Positions 39,873 to 52,212 are shown, counted from the stretch's first letter. The stretch: DNA of 64,000 nucleotides from an uncultured Pelagibacteraceae bacterium (GCA_902570675.1 CACFYZ010000003.1:1-64000); one strand, 5' to 3'. Program-made: numbers and translations. Notes: a model not told the origin generated them from the sequence alone.

Positions 39873-42050
39873 TTGACTAAATTATTATTTGCATCTTTTG
39901 GTATAGCAATCATCTTTACCATCACTGTCGTGACGGTTAATCAATATAATACCAGAAATTATAAGCCAGAAATTTTTATTGAAATCGAAAAAAATTATTC
40001 TTACGAAATCAATCGAGATAAATTTGGTGTGCCACATGTTTATGGTGCTAAAGATAAAGATGCTGCCTTTGCCTTTGCTTTAGCGCAAGCTGAAGATGAC
40101 CTAGAGCATGTTGAAATGATGATGAAAATGTCTCGTGGAGAACTCTCAAATTTTACCATTAATTCAAATTCTATTGCTGCACTCTATACACTGATCACAG
40201 GCAAAGGAGATATTTTAGAAAACTTGGAAGCAATTGAGGGTGTCGAATTAGATTTTTTATTCAAGTTCTTTAATGTTAAAGAAACAGTAACACAGAAAAT
40301 TGACGAAATACCCAATGAGACCATAGAATATATCAAAGGCTACGCTGATGGTCTTAATTTTTATGCAGCAAAAAATCCTAATTTAGTTGACCAATCCTTG
40401 TACCCCGCAACAGTCAGGGATCTTGTAGCAGGAATGACATTTAGAATGCCTTTATTCTATGGAATTGATCATTCTATTTCTGAACTAATAAGTTTAATGG
40501 ATGATGAAGTCAAAGAAGTTGTTAGAGTAAATAACGCTCTTTCCAATAATCATGTTGTTGCCAGTATTAATTCATATTTCAAACCATCTGGTTCAAATGC
40601 CTTTGCTGTTGCAAAAAGTAGGTCACAAGATAATGAAACATTACTTGTTATTAATTCTCATCAACCTCTAACCGGCCCTGTTGCTTGGTATGAAATTCAT
40701 TTAAAAAGTGATGAAGGTTTGAATATTATGGGAGGCACATTTCCAGGATCTCCATTTATTCACGTTGGATTTAACGAAAACCTTGGGTGGGGTGCAACCG
40801 TAAACCAACCTGATTTAGCAGATATTTATAAATTAGATTTAAATCCACGTGACAATAATCAATATCTATTGGATGGAAAATGGGAAAATTTCAAAGAAAT
40901 TAATCAAAATTTTAAAGTAAAATTATTTGGACCTTTTAGTATTAACTATCCAATCCCGATGCATTATTCAAAACACGGTCCAGTACTAAAAGATAACAAT
41001 AAAGCTTATGCCTTAAGGTTTGTTGGTATGCATGATGTAAATCACTCAACCGCATGGTTAAAAATGAATAAATCAAAAAATTTAAGTCAATGGTTAGAAG
41101 CCTTAAAGATGCAAGAGATAGCTAGTCTAAATTTAGTTTATGCCGATAAAGAAGATAATATTTATTTTGTTCACAACGTAAAATCTCCAATACGTAATTC
41201 AAACTATGATTGGAAGAAAGTTTTACCTGGAAATGATAGTAGTTTGATTTGGATGGAGTTTCATCCTTTTGAAAATATACCTCAGATATTAAATCCAAGT
41301 TCAGGGTATATATTTAGTACTAACCAAAATCCTTTTTTTGTGACTGCCAATGAGAATAATCTTATGCCTGAAAATTATAATCCAACGATGGGCTTTCAAA
41401 CTAGAATAACAAACCGAGCATATAGAGCTTATGAATTACTCGATAAGGATACATCGATATCATTTAATGAAATCAGTCAATACAAGCACGATAACAAATT
41501 TTCTTATAACTCACGACAATATCGATTCATGAGTGAAATATTTAATCATAAATTCTCTGATAAAAAATTAATAAATGCACAAGAATTTTTAGCTGAATGG
41601 GACTTAGGAACAGACTCTAATAATTTACACGCTGCTTTTGGCGTTTGCATACTATCTCCTGAATGGTTAGCGGAAATAACGCGAGAACCTCAACCAGATC
41701 CTATTTTGACGTTTACAAATTGCGTAGACGAATTTTATAAAAATTTTGGCACACTAAGTATCAAGTGGAGTGAAGTTAATTTTCTCGAAAGAGGCTCAAA
41801 ATTAGTCCATATTCAAGGAGGTCCAGATGTATTACGAGCCATTTATGCTCCTAGGAGTGAGGATGGAATTTTAAAAGCGGTTGCAGGTGATGGACTCTAT
41901 ATACACTTAAAATGGGACAGAAACAAAAAACAGATTTCAAAAAGTATACATCAATTTGGCAGTGCTACGATGAATGTGAATTCACCTCATTACGATGATC
42001 AAATCAACTTATTTGCTAATGAGGAATTAAAGGATACTTTTTTTAATTGA
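39873..42050 (+). CDS. Penicillin acylase family protein (Ntn hydrolase), TTG start
   Basis: DKFGVPHVYGAKDKDAAFAFALAQAEDDL; nucleophile region KPSGSNAFAVAKSRS; LLVINSHQPLTGPVAWYEIHL; GFNENLGWGATVN. Confidence 0.9.
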   Translation: MTKLLFASFGIAIIFTITVVTVNQYNTRNYKPEIFIEIEKNYSYEINRDKFGVPHVYGAKDKDAAFAFALAQAEDDLEHVEMMMKMSRGELSNFTINSNSIAALYTLITGKGDILENLEAIEGVELDFLFKFFNVKETVTQKIDEIPNETIEYIKGYADGLNFYAAKNPNLVDQSLYPATVRDLVAGMTFRMPLFYGIDHSISELISLMDDEVKEVVRVNNALSNNHVVASINSYFKPSGSNAFAVAKSRSQDNETLLVINSHQPLTGPVAWYEIHLKSDEGLNIMGGTFPGSPFIHVGFNENLGWGATVNQPDLADIYKLDLNPRDNNQYLLDGKWENFKEINQNFKVKLFGPFSINYPIPMHYSKHGPVLKDNNKAYALRFVGMHDVNHSTAWLKMNKSKNLSQWLEALKMQEIASLNLVYADKEDNIYFVHNVKSPIRNSNYDWKKVLPGNDSSLIWMEFHPFENIPQILNPSSGYIFSTNQNPFFVTANENNLMPENYNPTMGFQTRITNRAYRAYELLDKDTSISFNEISQYKHDNKFSYNSRQYRFMSEIFNHKFSDKKLINAQEFLAEWDLGTDSNNLHAAFGVCILSPEWLAEITREPQPDPILTFTNCVDEFYKNFGTLSIKWSEVNFLERGSKLVHIQGGPDVLRAIYAPRSEDGILKAVAGDGLYIHLKWDRNKKQISKSIHQFGSATMNVNSPHYDDQINLFANEELKDTFFN

Positions 42051-42087
42051 ACTTGTAGAAAAAAAATAAATATATAAAATTTTAGAT

Positions 42088-43653
42088 ATGTTATTACATG
42101 AGCATTTAGAAAAAGGCGCAGAAAAAAAACCTAATTTTTCTTTTTCTGAGTTTGAAAATAAAAGTTTGTCTTATCATGAGGCAAATTTACTAAGTAATAA
42201 GTTAGCAAACAAATTAGTTGACGAAGGTTTACAAGTTGGTGACCGTTTTGCATTTCTGGCAAAAAATTGTACTGAAATGGCAATTATGTATTACGCAGCT
42301 TCCAAAGTGGGAGTAGTGCCTGTGCCTCTTAATTATCGATTAGCAGATCAAGAATGGTCTTACATTATTAATGACTCGAAAGCTAAGCTTATAATCGTAA
42401 AAGGAAATGAATACGCAAATAGAATTAATATGATTAAATCAGAATTATTGGATGTAAAAAAATATGTTTCAATAGAGTTGGAAGAACCAATCAATGATTT
42501 TAGTGATTTTTATAATTGGATTTCAGATAGTTCAGAGACAAAACCAACAAGAAACGTCATCGAGGAAGACGATGTCTATCAAATGTATACAAGTGGAACA
42601 ACAGGTCATCCAAAAGGGGCAATTCTCCTTCAAAGAAATGTCGCAGCAAATATAAGGCAATATTTAGATAGACTAACTTTACCAAATCCATCAAGGACTC
42701 TTCTTGTAGCACCAATGTACCATGCTGCAGCCATGATTAATATGTGCGGTTGTATAGCACTTGGTGGAACAATTGTGATTCAAGAAGATTTTATTCCTCA
42801 AAATGTTGTTGATTGTTTAGCAAATGAAAAAATTACACATACAGTGCTGGTCCCTGCAATGATACAGGCCTGCCTTGTCTCAGTTCCCAATGTTGAAAGC
42901 AACGAGTATAGTAACTTAGATCAAATACATTACGGTGCTTCACCTATTGCTCCAGAGACACTCAAAAGAGCAATGGATGTATTTAAATGTAAATTCGGGC
43001 AGGGATTTGGGATGACAGAAACTGTTGCCGTAATCTGCCTTATGACGCCTGAGGAACATATTAGAGCGCTTAATGAAAAACCAGAATTACTTAAATCTTG
43101 TGGTAGGCCAGCAATTGATACTCAAGTTGAAATTAGAGATGATGACGATAATCCTTTACCAATTGGAGAGGTTGGTCAAATCTGTGCGAAAGGCCCTCAA
43201 ATTATGAAAGGCTATTGGAATAAAGATGAGGAGAGTCAAAAAGCACTTAAAGGTGGCTGGATGCATACTGGGGATGCAGGACGAATGGATGAAGAAGGAT
43301 TCGTATTTATACAAGATAGGATAAAGGATATGATTGTTTCTGGTGGAGAAAATATTTATTCTACTGAAGTAGAGGCAGCTTTATTTGCTCATCCAGATGT
43401 TTTAGATGCAGCCGTGATCGGAATTCCAGATGAAAAATACGGTGAGGTTGTAAAGGCCTGCATTGTTAAAAAAGAAGGATCCAAAATTAGTGAGGATGAT
43501 TTAATTAATTTTTGTAAAGATAGAATAGCGAGTTATAAAAAGCCTCAATCGATTGATTTCATCGATGAGGTGCCCAGAAATGCAAGCGGGAAAGTATTAA
43601 AAAAAGTGCTAAGAGAACCGTATTGGAAGGGTCAAGATCGTCAGGTAAGTTAG
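42088..43653 (+). CDS. AMP-dependent acyl-CoA synthetase/ligase
   Basis: YQMYTSGTTGHPKGAILL; FGQGFGMTET; GWMHTGDAGRMDEEGFVFIQDRIKDMIVSGGENIYS; PRNASGKVLKK. Confidence 0.93.
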   Translation: MLLHEHLEKGAEKKPNFSFSEFENKSLSYHEANLLSNKLANKLVDEGLQVGDRFAFLAKNCTEMAIMYYAASKVGVVPVPLNYRLADQEWSYIINDSKAKLIIVKGNEYANRINMIKSELLDVKKYVSIELEEPINDFSDFYNWISDSSETKPTRNVIEEDDVYQMYTSGTTGHPKGAILLQRNVAANIRQYLDRLTLPNPSRTLLVAPMYHAAAMINMCGCIALGGTIVIQEDFIPQNVVDCLANEKITHTVLVPAMIQACLVSVPNVESNEYSNLDQIHYGASPIAPETLKRAMDVFKCKFGQGFGMTETVAVICLMTPEEHIRALNEKPELLKSCGRPAIDTQVEIRDDDDNPLPIGEVGQICAKGPQIMKGYWNKDEESQKALKGGWMHTGDAGRMDEEGFVFIQDRIKDMIVSGGENIYSTEVEAALFAHPDVLDAAVIGIPDEKYGEVVKACIVKKEGSKISEDDLINFCKDRIASYKKPQSIDFIDEVPRNASGKVLKKVLREPYWKGQDRQVS

Positions 43654-45098
43654 GCTGTAGCCGTGCCACCGACAGTCAAATTTTCAATTAACATTGTCGG
43701 CTGTCCAACACCAACTGGCACACTCTGACCATCTTTTCCACAAGTTCCTATTCCAGTATCCATTTTAGAGTCATTGCCTACCATTTTTACTCGGTTTAAT
43801 ACATCTGGACCATTTCCAATCAATGTGGCGCCTTTTACTGGATTTGTTACTTTTCCATCTTCAATTTTGTATGCCTCTGTGCAGGTAAATACAAATTTTC
43901 CACTTGTAATGTCTACCTGACCTCCGCCAAAATCAACAGCATATAAACCATTTTTAACAGTCTTAAGAATTTCTTCAGGGTGACGATTGCCCGAAAGCAT
44001 ATAAGTGTTAGTCATCCGAGGCATTGGAAGATGGGCATAACTTTCTCGTCTGCCGTTACCTGTGGGGCTAACGCCCATTAATTTTGAATTCAACCTGTCT
44101 TGCATATAGCCGGTTAATATTCCATTCTCAATCAACGTCGTACAGTTTGTTGGAGTACCTTCGTCATCAACACTTAATGAACCCCTACGAGAATCAATGG
44201 TTCCATCATCAACGACTGTAACTGACTTATCAGCAATTTTTTCACCCATTAAATTAGAGAATGCAGATGTTTTTTTTCTATTAAAATCGCCCTCTAGGCC
44301 ATGTCCTATTGCTTCATGCAGCAGAACACCAGGATATCCAGGACCCAATACAACATCCATTTCACCTGCAGGTGTATCAATTGAAGTGAGATTAATCTCG
44401 GCTTGATTTATAGCTTCATCAACTTGGTTTTGCCAATGAGAAGCTTCAAGAAATTTTGCATAATCAACCCTACCACCAGAGCCTCTGCTTCCATTTTCTT
44501 GCCGACCATCTTTTTCAAGAACGATAGAAATGTAAAGCCTAACTAATGGACGTAAATCTTCAATCATGATTCCGCCGGGCCTATAAATTCTCACAGCCTG
44601 CCACTCTCCATTTAGTGAGGCTGAAACCTGTTTTACATTAGGGTTTTTAGAACGAGCATATTCGTCAATTTTTTTTAGCACATCCACTTTTTCAGAGAAA
44701 TCTGTTTCATTGATAGGGTTAATTTCATGGTAAAGTTTTCTATTGGTTTTTGAAAAGTTTGCATTAAAGTTTGCATTATTGTCTTTAGTAATAAAGTTTA
44801 CAGTATCACTTGCTTTCCTTAATGAACTTTCATCTATGTCGGATGAGTGAGCATAACCTGAACTTTCGCCAGCAATTGCCCTTAAGCCAAATCCTTTTGA
44901 TGTATCAAATGATGCACTTTTTAATCTCTGGTCATCATAGACAAAACTCTCACTTTCACAGAATTCCATAAACAGTTCTCCATCATCTGCTTTATGTAAA
45001 GCGTCTGAGACTATATTATCGACCTTTTTATTGTCTAAATTGCTGCGGGTGAAGAATAGACTGTCGTTAGAGTGATTCTTAATTTTGTTATCATTCAT
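43650..45098 (-). CDS. tldD: Metalloprotease TldD
   Basis: GVLLHEAIGHGLEGDFNRKKTSAFS HExxxH; GTCGKDGQSVPVGVGQPTMLI. Confidence 0.95.
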   Translation of the reverse strand: MNDNKIKNHSNDSLFFTRSNLDNKKVDNIVSDALHKADDGELFMEFCESESFVYDDQRLKSASFDTSKGFGLRAIAGESSGYAHSSDIDESSLRKASDTVNFITKDNNANFNANFSKTNRKLYHEINPINETDFSEKVDVLKKIDEYARSKNPNVKQVSASLNGEWQAVRIYRPGGIMIEDLRPLVRLYISIVLEKDGRQENGSRGSGGRVDYAKFLEASHWQNQVDEAINQAEINLTSIDTPAGEMDVVLGPGYPGVLLHEAIGHGLEGDFNRKKTSAFSNLMGEKIADKSVTVVDDGTIDSRRGSLSVDDEGTPTNCTTLIENGILTGYMQDRLNSKLMGVSPTGNGRRESYAHLPMPRMTNTYMLSGNRHPEEILKTVKNGLYAVDFGGGQVDITSGKFVFTCTEAYKIEDGKVTNPVKGATLIGNGPDVLNRVKMVGNDSKMDTGIGTCGKDGQSVPVGVGQPTMLIENLTVGGTATA

Positions 45099-45262
45099 AG
45101 ATTATAAAATATTATATTTAGTTTGTTATTACAAAATATATCAAGAAAACGCTGAAAACTAGCAAAAATTGCGTCAAACTGTCGCAAAATTATGAGTAGT
45201 TAACAGCATTTTAAGCAGTATATTAACTAGTAACTAATTAGCAAAATTCAATAAAATACTAA

Positions 45263-46090
45263 ATGAATCACATTATTAAAATATTGTTTTTTTTAATTAT
45301 TTCCACTTCGGCATTCGCTAATGAGGGAATATCTGAAAATTGGCAATTAAGTTTCCAACAACCAGCAACTGACTTGATGTCAGATATTATCTCTTTTCAC
45401 AGTTATATCCTCATGCCTATCATCACTGGAATATCCTTATTAGTTTTAGGTCTTTTACTCTACATTATGTTCAGATTTAACAGTAACCGTAATCAGATAG
45501 CTTCAACAACTACACATAATACGACGATTGAAATACTATGGACTGTTATACCTGTTATACTTTTAATTATAATTGCAATCCCATCATTTAGATTATTATA
45601 TGTTTCTGAGACTATACCGAAAGCTGATTTAACAATTAAAGCAATTGGCAATCAATGGTACTGGACGTATGAATATCCGGACTTTGATGACATATCTTTT
45701 GATGCAAACATGCTTCTCGAACACGAACTTTCGGACCCTAAATTAAGATTATTAGAAACTGATACTCAAATAGTAGTACCGGTAGATAAAGTTGTAAAAC
45801 TTCAGATCACCTCAGCTGATGTATTGCATGCTTGGACAATACCTGCTTTTGGAGTTAAAATGGATGCAGTACCTGGAAGACTTAATGAGACATGGTTTAA
45901 GGCAAATAAAGAAGGTATTTATTATGGTCAGTGTTCTGAACTTTGTGGTCCAAAACATGCGTTTATGCCAATTAATGTAAAGGTCGTATCAGATAAAGAA
46001 TTTGAGGAATGGTTAAATTTTGCAAAATCTGAATATGCATCTATAAAAGTTGATTATTCTATAGATGTATTTGAAATGGCCAAAAAATAG
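45263..46090 (+). CDS. coxB: Cytochrome c oxidase subunit II
   Basis: NTTIEILWTVIPVILLIIIAIPSFRLLY; CuA site YYGQCSELCGPKHAFMPI. Confidence 0.97.
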   Translation: MNHIIKILFFLIISTSAFANEGISENWQLSFQQPATDLMSDIISFHSYILMPIITGISLLVLGLLLYIMFRFNSNRNQIASTTTHNTTIEILWTVIPVILLIIIAIPSFRLLYVSETIPKADLTIKAIGNQWYWTYEYPDFDDISFDANMLLEHELSDPKLRLLETDTQIVVPVDKVVKLQITSADVLHAWTIPAFGVKMDAVPGRLNETWFKANKEGIYYGQCSELCGPKHAFMPINVKVVSDKEFEEWLNFAKSEYASIKVDYSIDVFEMAKK

Positions 46091-46119
46091 AATATTTTAG
46101 ATACAGGAGATAATTGTAA

Positions 46120-47730
<1,611 letters not shown>

Positions 47731-47738
47731 AATACACA

Positions 47739-48668
47739 ATGGCAAATGTAACCTCAGTTTCTAATAAACAGGAATTCGGGCTTAGTAAACACATCCTTAA
47801 AGTAGCTCAGTACATTTCTCTTTTAAAACCAAGAGTAATGTCATTATCAATATTTACAAGTTTTGTTGGCATGATAATAGCGCCAGGTAGTTTAAGCATT
47901 GTTACAGGGTTTCTAGCCATACTTGCTATTTCAATTGGTTCCGGAGCATCTGGTGCTTTAAACATGTGGTATGAGCGAGATACTGATAAGTTAATGAATA
48001 GAACTAAAGAAAGGGTATTGCCAAGAAATAAAATAAGTTCCAATGGGGCTCTTATTTTTGGACTTTTGCTCTCAATTTTTTCTGTTGTCTTACTTTTTTA
48101 TGCATCAAATATAGCAGCTGCTTGTCTTCTTATGCTAACGATAACTTTTTATATTTTTGTCTATACAATCTGGTTAAAAAAAAGAACGCCACAAAATATA
48201 GTTATTGGTGGAGCTGCAGGAGCTTTCCCCCCAATGATTGGGTGGTCAGTGGTCACTGGAAGTATTTCTTATGAAATATGTTTACTATTTTTGTTAATTT
48301 TTCTTTGGACACCTCCCCACTTCTGGGCGCTAGCCCTCTATAAATCCAATGATTACAAAAATGCAGGTATTCCGATGATGCCGTTAGTTGTTGGAAAACG
48401 TAAAACAATCAATCTCATAATCTTATATTCGCTGTCTCTTTTGCCGGTAACATTAATAATGAGCTCTTATTATTCTTTATTCTTTGGGATTTTATCAACA
48501 GCCTTGAGTGGAATTTTTGTATATTTGGCGTTTGATCTACGAAAATCATATCTTCAAAAAAGACTTTTTGAGAAAAAGGCGCAAATGCTTTTTTATTTTT
48601 CAATTATCTATTTATTTAATGTTTTTTCTATACTTTTAATAGATAACTTACTTTGGAATATTTCATAA
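47739..48668 (+). CDS. ctaB: Protoheme IX farnesyltransferase
   Basis: LLKPRVMSLSIFTSFVGM; NMWYERDTDKLMNRTKERVLP; TPPHFWALALYKSNDY. Confidence 0.96.
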   Translation: MANVTSVSNKQEFGLSKHILKVAQYISLLKPRVMSLSIFTSFVGMIIAPGSLSIVTGFLAILAISIGSGASGALNMWYERDTDKLMNRTKERVLPRNKISSNGALIFGLLLSIFSVVLLFYASNIAAACLLMLTITFYIFVYTIWLKKRTPQNIVIGGAAGAFPPMIGWSVVTGSISYEICLLFLLIFLWTPPHFWALALYKSNDYKNAGIPMMPLVVGKRKTINLIILYSLSLLPVTLIMSSYYSLFFGILSTALSGIFVYLAFDLRKSYLQKRLFEKKAQMLFYFSIIYLFNVFSILLIDNLLWNIS

Positions 48669-48772
48669 TGAATAAAAATACAAAGAGAAAAAACTTAATA
48701 ACAGCATTAATACTTGTTTTTTTTGTAGCTCTCTTCTTTTCCTACACAGTTTATCAGTTGAGTAATATTTAA
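48668..48772 (+). CDS. Small single-TM protein (34 aa) in cox operon, CoxF-like position; not in supplied ORF track
   Basis: Hand translation MNKNTKRKNLITALILVFFVALFFSYTVYQLSNI*; abuts ctaB stop and ctaG start. Confidence 0.75.
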   Translation: MNKNTKRKNLITALILVFFVALFFSYTVYQLSNI

Positions 48773-49315
48773 ATGAACAATACTAAATCTTATAATAATA
48801 ATAGTATAACCGCTCTCTGGCTTATTGGGGTCGTCCTTGCGATGATTGCATTAGCATATGCGTCGGTACCGTTGTACAACTACTTTTGTAAAGTTACAGG
48901 TTTTGGCGGTACGCCAAGTGTTGCTTCATCAGAAAGTATTTACTCTATTGATAAAACAATTGATGTAAGGTTGGACTCTAATCTTGGCTCTACTTTAGAT
49001 TGGCAATTTTATCCTGAACAAAGAGTTCATAAAATAAAAATTGGTGAGAACAAACTTATCAATTACGTTATTGAAAATAATACAGACCAGACTCTTAGTG
49101 GAACTGCTGTATATAATGTTTCTCCAACAGAGGCAGGAAAATATTTTAATAAAATTGAGTGTTTTTGTTTTCAAGAAACGATGCTTACAGCTAATGAAAC
49201 TAAAATTATGCCAGTCTCATTTTTTATAGATCCTGAAATCGAAAATGATAAATATATTGCAGATTTATCTGAAGTGACATTGTCCTATACCTTTTATGAA
49301 AACAGTGATACATAG
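48773..49315 (+). CDS. ctaG: Cytochrome c oxidase assembly protein CtaG/Cox11
   Basis: ASVPLYNYFCKVTGFGGTP; KIECFCFQETMLTANETKIMPVSFFIDPE. Confidence 0.95.
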   Translation: MNNTKSYNNNSITALWLIGVVLAMIALAYASVPLYNYFCKVTGFGGTPSVASSESIYSIDKTIDVRLDSNLGSTLDWQFYPEQRVHKIKIGENKLINYVIENNTDQTLSGTAVYNVSPTEAGKYFNKIECFCFQETMLTANETKIMPVSFFIDPEIENDKYIADLSEVTLSYTFYENSDT

Positions 49316-49321
49316 CCTGAC

Positions 49322-50122
49322 ATGAGTTCAGAAAATTCCAAAAGATCTCACGAATATCATTTAGTTGACCCAAGCCCTTGGCCACTTTTTGCATCTATAG
49401 GTTCTCTAATCGCATGTATTGGCGCTGTAATCTATTTTAGATCGGGTGATTTATGGATGATGTTAATTGGTCTAGCTATTGTCATATACGTAACATATAT
49501 GTGGTTTAGAGATGTCATTATCGAAGGTGAGAAACAGGGCCATCATACACCAGTTGTGCAAATTGGCCTAAGATACGGGATGACTTTATTTATTGCATCT
49601 GAAGTGATGTTTTTTGTTGCTTGGTTTTGGGCATACTTTAATGCCAGTCTATTCCCAACTGAGCAAATTGGCTCAGTTTGGCCACCAGCTGATATCCATT
49701 TAATGGATCCATGGCACATACCATTAATAAATACTCTCATTCTTCTTTTATCTGGAACTACAGTAACATGGGCTCATCACGCTCTCTTGGAAGGCAATCG
49801 TAAAGAATTAATTCAGGGTCTATGGTGCACTGTAGGCTTAGGGGTTATTTTTACAGGTTTCCAAGTATATGAATATATGCATGCGGATTTTGCTTTTTCG
49901 GGGCATATATACGGGGCAACATTTTACATGGCAACAGGCTTCCATGGTTTCCATGTTCTAGTCGGCACTATTTTTTTAATTGTTTGTTTAGGCCGTTCAA
50001 TCGCAGGTCATTTTAAATCTGATCATCACTTTGGATTTGAAGCCGCAGCTTGGTATTGGCACTTTGTTGATGTAGTCTGGCTATTTCTTTTTGCAGCGAT
50101 TTATGTCTGGGGATCTTATTAA
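49322..50122 (+). CDS. coxC: Cytochrome c oxidase subunit III
   Basis: HEYHLVDPSPWPLFAS; GMTLFIASEVMFFVAWFWAYFNASLFP; GFHGFHVLVGTIFL; WHFVDVVWLFLF. Confidence 0.97.
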   Translation: MSSENSKRSHEYHLVDPSPWPLFASIGSLIACIGAVIYFRSGDLWMMLIGLAIVIYVTYMWFRDVIIEGEKQGHHTPVVQIGLRYGMTLFIASEVMFFVAWFWAYFNASLFPTEQIGSVWPPADIHLMDPWHIPLINTLILLLSGTTVTWAHHALLEGNRKELIQGLWCTVGLGVIFTGFQVYEYMHADFAFSGHIYGATFYMATGFHGFHVLVGTIFLIVCLGRSIAGHFKSDHHFGFEAAAWYWHFVDVVWLFLFAAIYVWGSY

Positions 50123-50136
50123 ATTAAAATAGTCTT

Positions 50137-50835
50137 TTGATTAAAAACCTCTCCTTTCACTTTATTTTTATTTTTACCATTATTTTTTTATTAATGCTTG
50201 GTTATTGGCAGACGCAGAGGCTAGAGTGGAAAAATAATTTAATAAACTCAATACAGCAAAACTATTCAGAGTACTTAGAAGAATTCCCTTTTCATGTTGA
50301 TAATTCAAATGAATATGAATTCATGAAGGTTGTAGCAAGTGGATATTTAAAATTTGAAAACACGATGTATTTTTACAGATCAAATTTGAATGGTGCCTCT
50401 GGTTTTGAATTAATCGTACCTATGCAAACGGAGGAAAATAAATTTGTATATATAATTTTAGGTTGGATACCATACGAAACAAAACAAAACTTTGATATAT
50501 CATCATTAGATAATTTTGATTTATTTGAAGCTGAAGGTGCATTGATATATTCGAAAGAGAGAAAGCCTCTTATTCCACAAAACGACTATGTATCGAATAT
50601 TTGGTACTTAATGAATACAGAAGAAATGGATCAGTATCATAAAATATCATCAAGTAGGTATATGATAAAATTGCTTGATCAAACTAGATTTGAAAACCTT
50701 TTAATCGAGTTTGAACCATCTAATATTACCAATAACCATCTTCAGTATGCAGTTACATGGTTTCTTTTATCAATTGTAATAACTGTAATGTACATGTATT
50801 ACATTAGGCGAGGAGCGAAGAAAGATGAATTATAA
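50137..50835 (+). CDS. SURF1 family cytochrome oxidase biogenesis protein, TTG start
   Basis: LLMLGYWQTQRLEWKNNLI; ILGWIPY; HLQYAVTWFLLSIVITVMYMYYIRR; position after coxC. Confidence 0.88.
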   Translation: MIKNLSFHFIFIFTIIFLLMLGYWQTQRLEWKNNLINSIQQNYSEYLEEFPFHVDNSNEYEFMKVVASGYLKFENTMYFYRSNLNGASGFELIVPMQTEENKFVYIILGWIPYETKQNFDISSLDNFDLFEAEGALIYSKERKPLIPQNDYVSNIWYLMNTEEMDQYHKISSSRYMIKLLDQTRFENLLIEFEPSNITNNHLQYAVTWFLLSIVITVMYMYYIRRGAKKDEL

Positions 50836-52210
50836 AAGTACTAGGGGAAGTAAAAAATTTAATTTTAAAGATATATTATTTTCTGGTCTTGCTGAAGATG
50901 GAGGGTTATTTGTGCCAATTGAATGGCCTCAAGTAAATCTTAGAGAAATTGAACGGAACATAACTTATCCTAAATTAGCAACAAATATAATCAAACCTTT
51001 CGTTCATGATGAAATAAGCACTAAAGACCTCGATAACTTAGTTGAAAACGCATATTCAAATCAATTTTCCAAAGGTGAAATTATATCATTTAAAAATTTA
51101 GATACTAATGAGGTTATTGTTGAATTATTTAATGGCCCCACTTTGGCATTTAAAGATTTTGCAATGCAATTATTAGTTCCTATATTTGACTATTTTCTAG
51201 ATATAGAGAAAAAAAAACTTAATCTTATTGTAGCAACTTCTGGCGACACAGGTTCGGCCGCAATTGATGCAGTAAGAAAAAGTAAAAATATAAACATATT
51301 TTGTCTTTTTCCAAAAGGGAGAATTTCTGAATTTCAAAGAAGACAAATGTCAACAGTTACAGAAAAGAATATATTTCTATGCGAGATAGATGGAACATTT
51401 GATGATTGTCAAAAAATTGTAAAGGAAATATTGAAAGATTATAAATTTAGTGTGCAAAATAAAATATCTGCAGTCAATTCAATTAATTGGGCTAGAATTA
51501 TTATTCAATCAGTTTATTATTTTTATACTTATATAAAATTCAATAACAATAATGAAAACAAAGTAAATTTTTCTGTACCCACAGGAAATTTTGGTGATAT
51601 CTATGCAGGATATGTTGCCTATAAGATGGGTTTGCCTGTAAATAGATTAATAATTGCAACAAATGAAAATGATATCCTGGATCGTTTTATGAAATCAGGT
51701 ATATATAAAACAGATTCAGTTGTAAAAACTACAAGTCCCAGCATGGATATTCAAATTGCAAGTAATTTTGAAAGATTACTTTACGAAGTATTTGATAAAT
51801 CTGAGAAATTAACTGCGTCTGAGATGTTAAAATTTGAAGTGAATAAAACTCTTAAAATTAACATAGATAACTCTAATGATACTCTTAGTGCCTTCTCTTC
51901 CTGTAAAACTACAATGGATGAAATTGAGGAAATTATAAAAAATATTTATCATAATTTTGGATATGTTTTGGATCCACACACAGCGACTGGACTAAATGCT
52001 TCAAGAAATCATAACGACACCCAGCATTTAAACTTTGTTTTATCAACTGCTAATCCAATAAAGTTTTCAGATACTGTTGAAAAATGCTTAGGAAACAAAT
52101 TAGATTTATTAAGTAATTTCAGTAATTTATTTACTTTAGATGAGAGAATTTATAAAGTAGATAACAATATTCAAAGTATTAAAAATTTCATAAAAATTAA
52201 TAAATTATAA
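50825..52210 (+). CDS. thrC: Threonine synthase
   Basis: YKSTRGSKKFNFKDILFSGLAEDGGLFVP; LFNGPTLAFKDFAMQLL; VATSGDTGSAAIDAV; VPTGNFGDIYAGYVA. Confidence 0.95.
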   Translation: MNYKSTRGSKKFNFKDILFSGLAEDGGLFVPIEWPQVNLREIERNITYPKLATNIIKPFVHDEISTKDLDNLVENAYSNQFSKGEIISFKNLDTNEVIVELFNGPTLAFKDFAMQLLVPIFDYFLDIEKKKLNLIVATSGDTGSAAIDAVRKSKNINIFCLFPKGRISEFQRRQMSTVTEKNIFLCEIDGTFDDCQKIVKEILKDYKFSVQNKISAVNSINWARIIIQSVYYFYTYIKFNNNNENKVNFSVPTGNFGDIYAGYVAYKMGLPVNRLIIATNENDILDRFMKSGIYKTDSVVKTTSPSMDIQIASNFERLLYEVFDKSEKLTASEMLKFEVNKTLKINIDNSNDTLSAFSSCKTTMDEIEEIIKNIYHNFGYVLDPHTATGLNASRNHNDTQHLNFVLSTANPIKFSDTVEKCLGNKLDLLSNFSNLFTLDERIYKVDNNIQSIKNFIKINKL

Positions 52211-52212
52211 TA

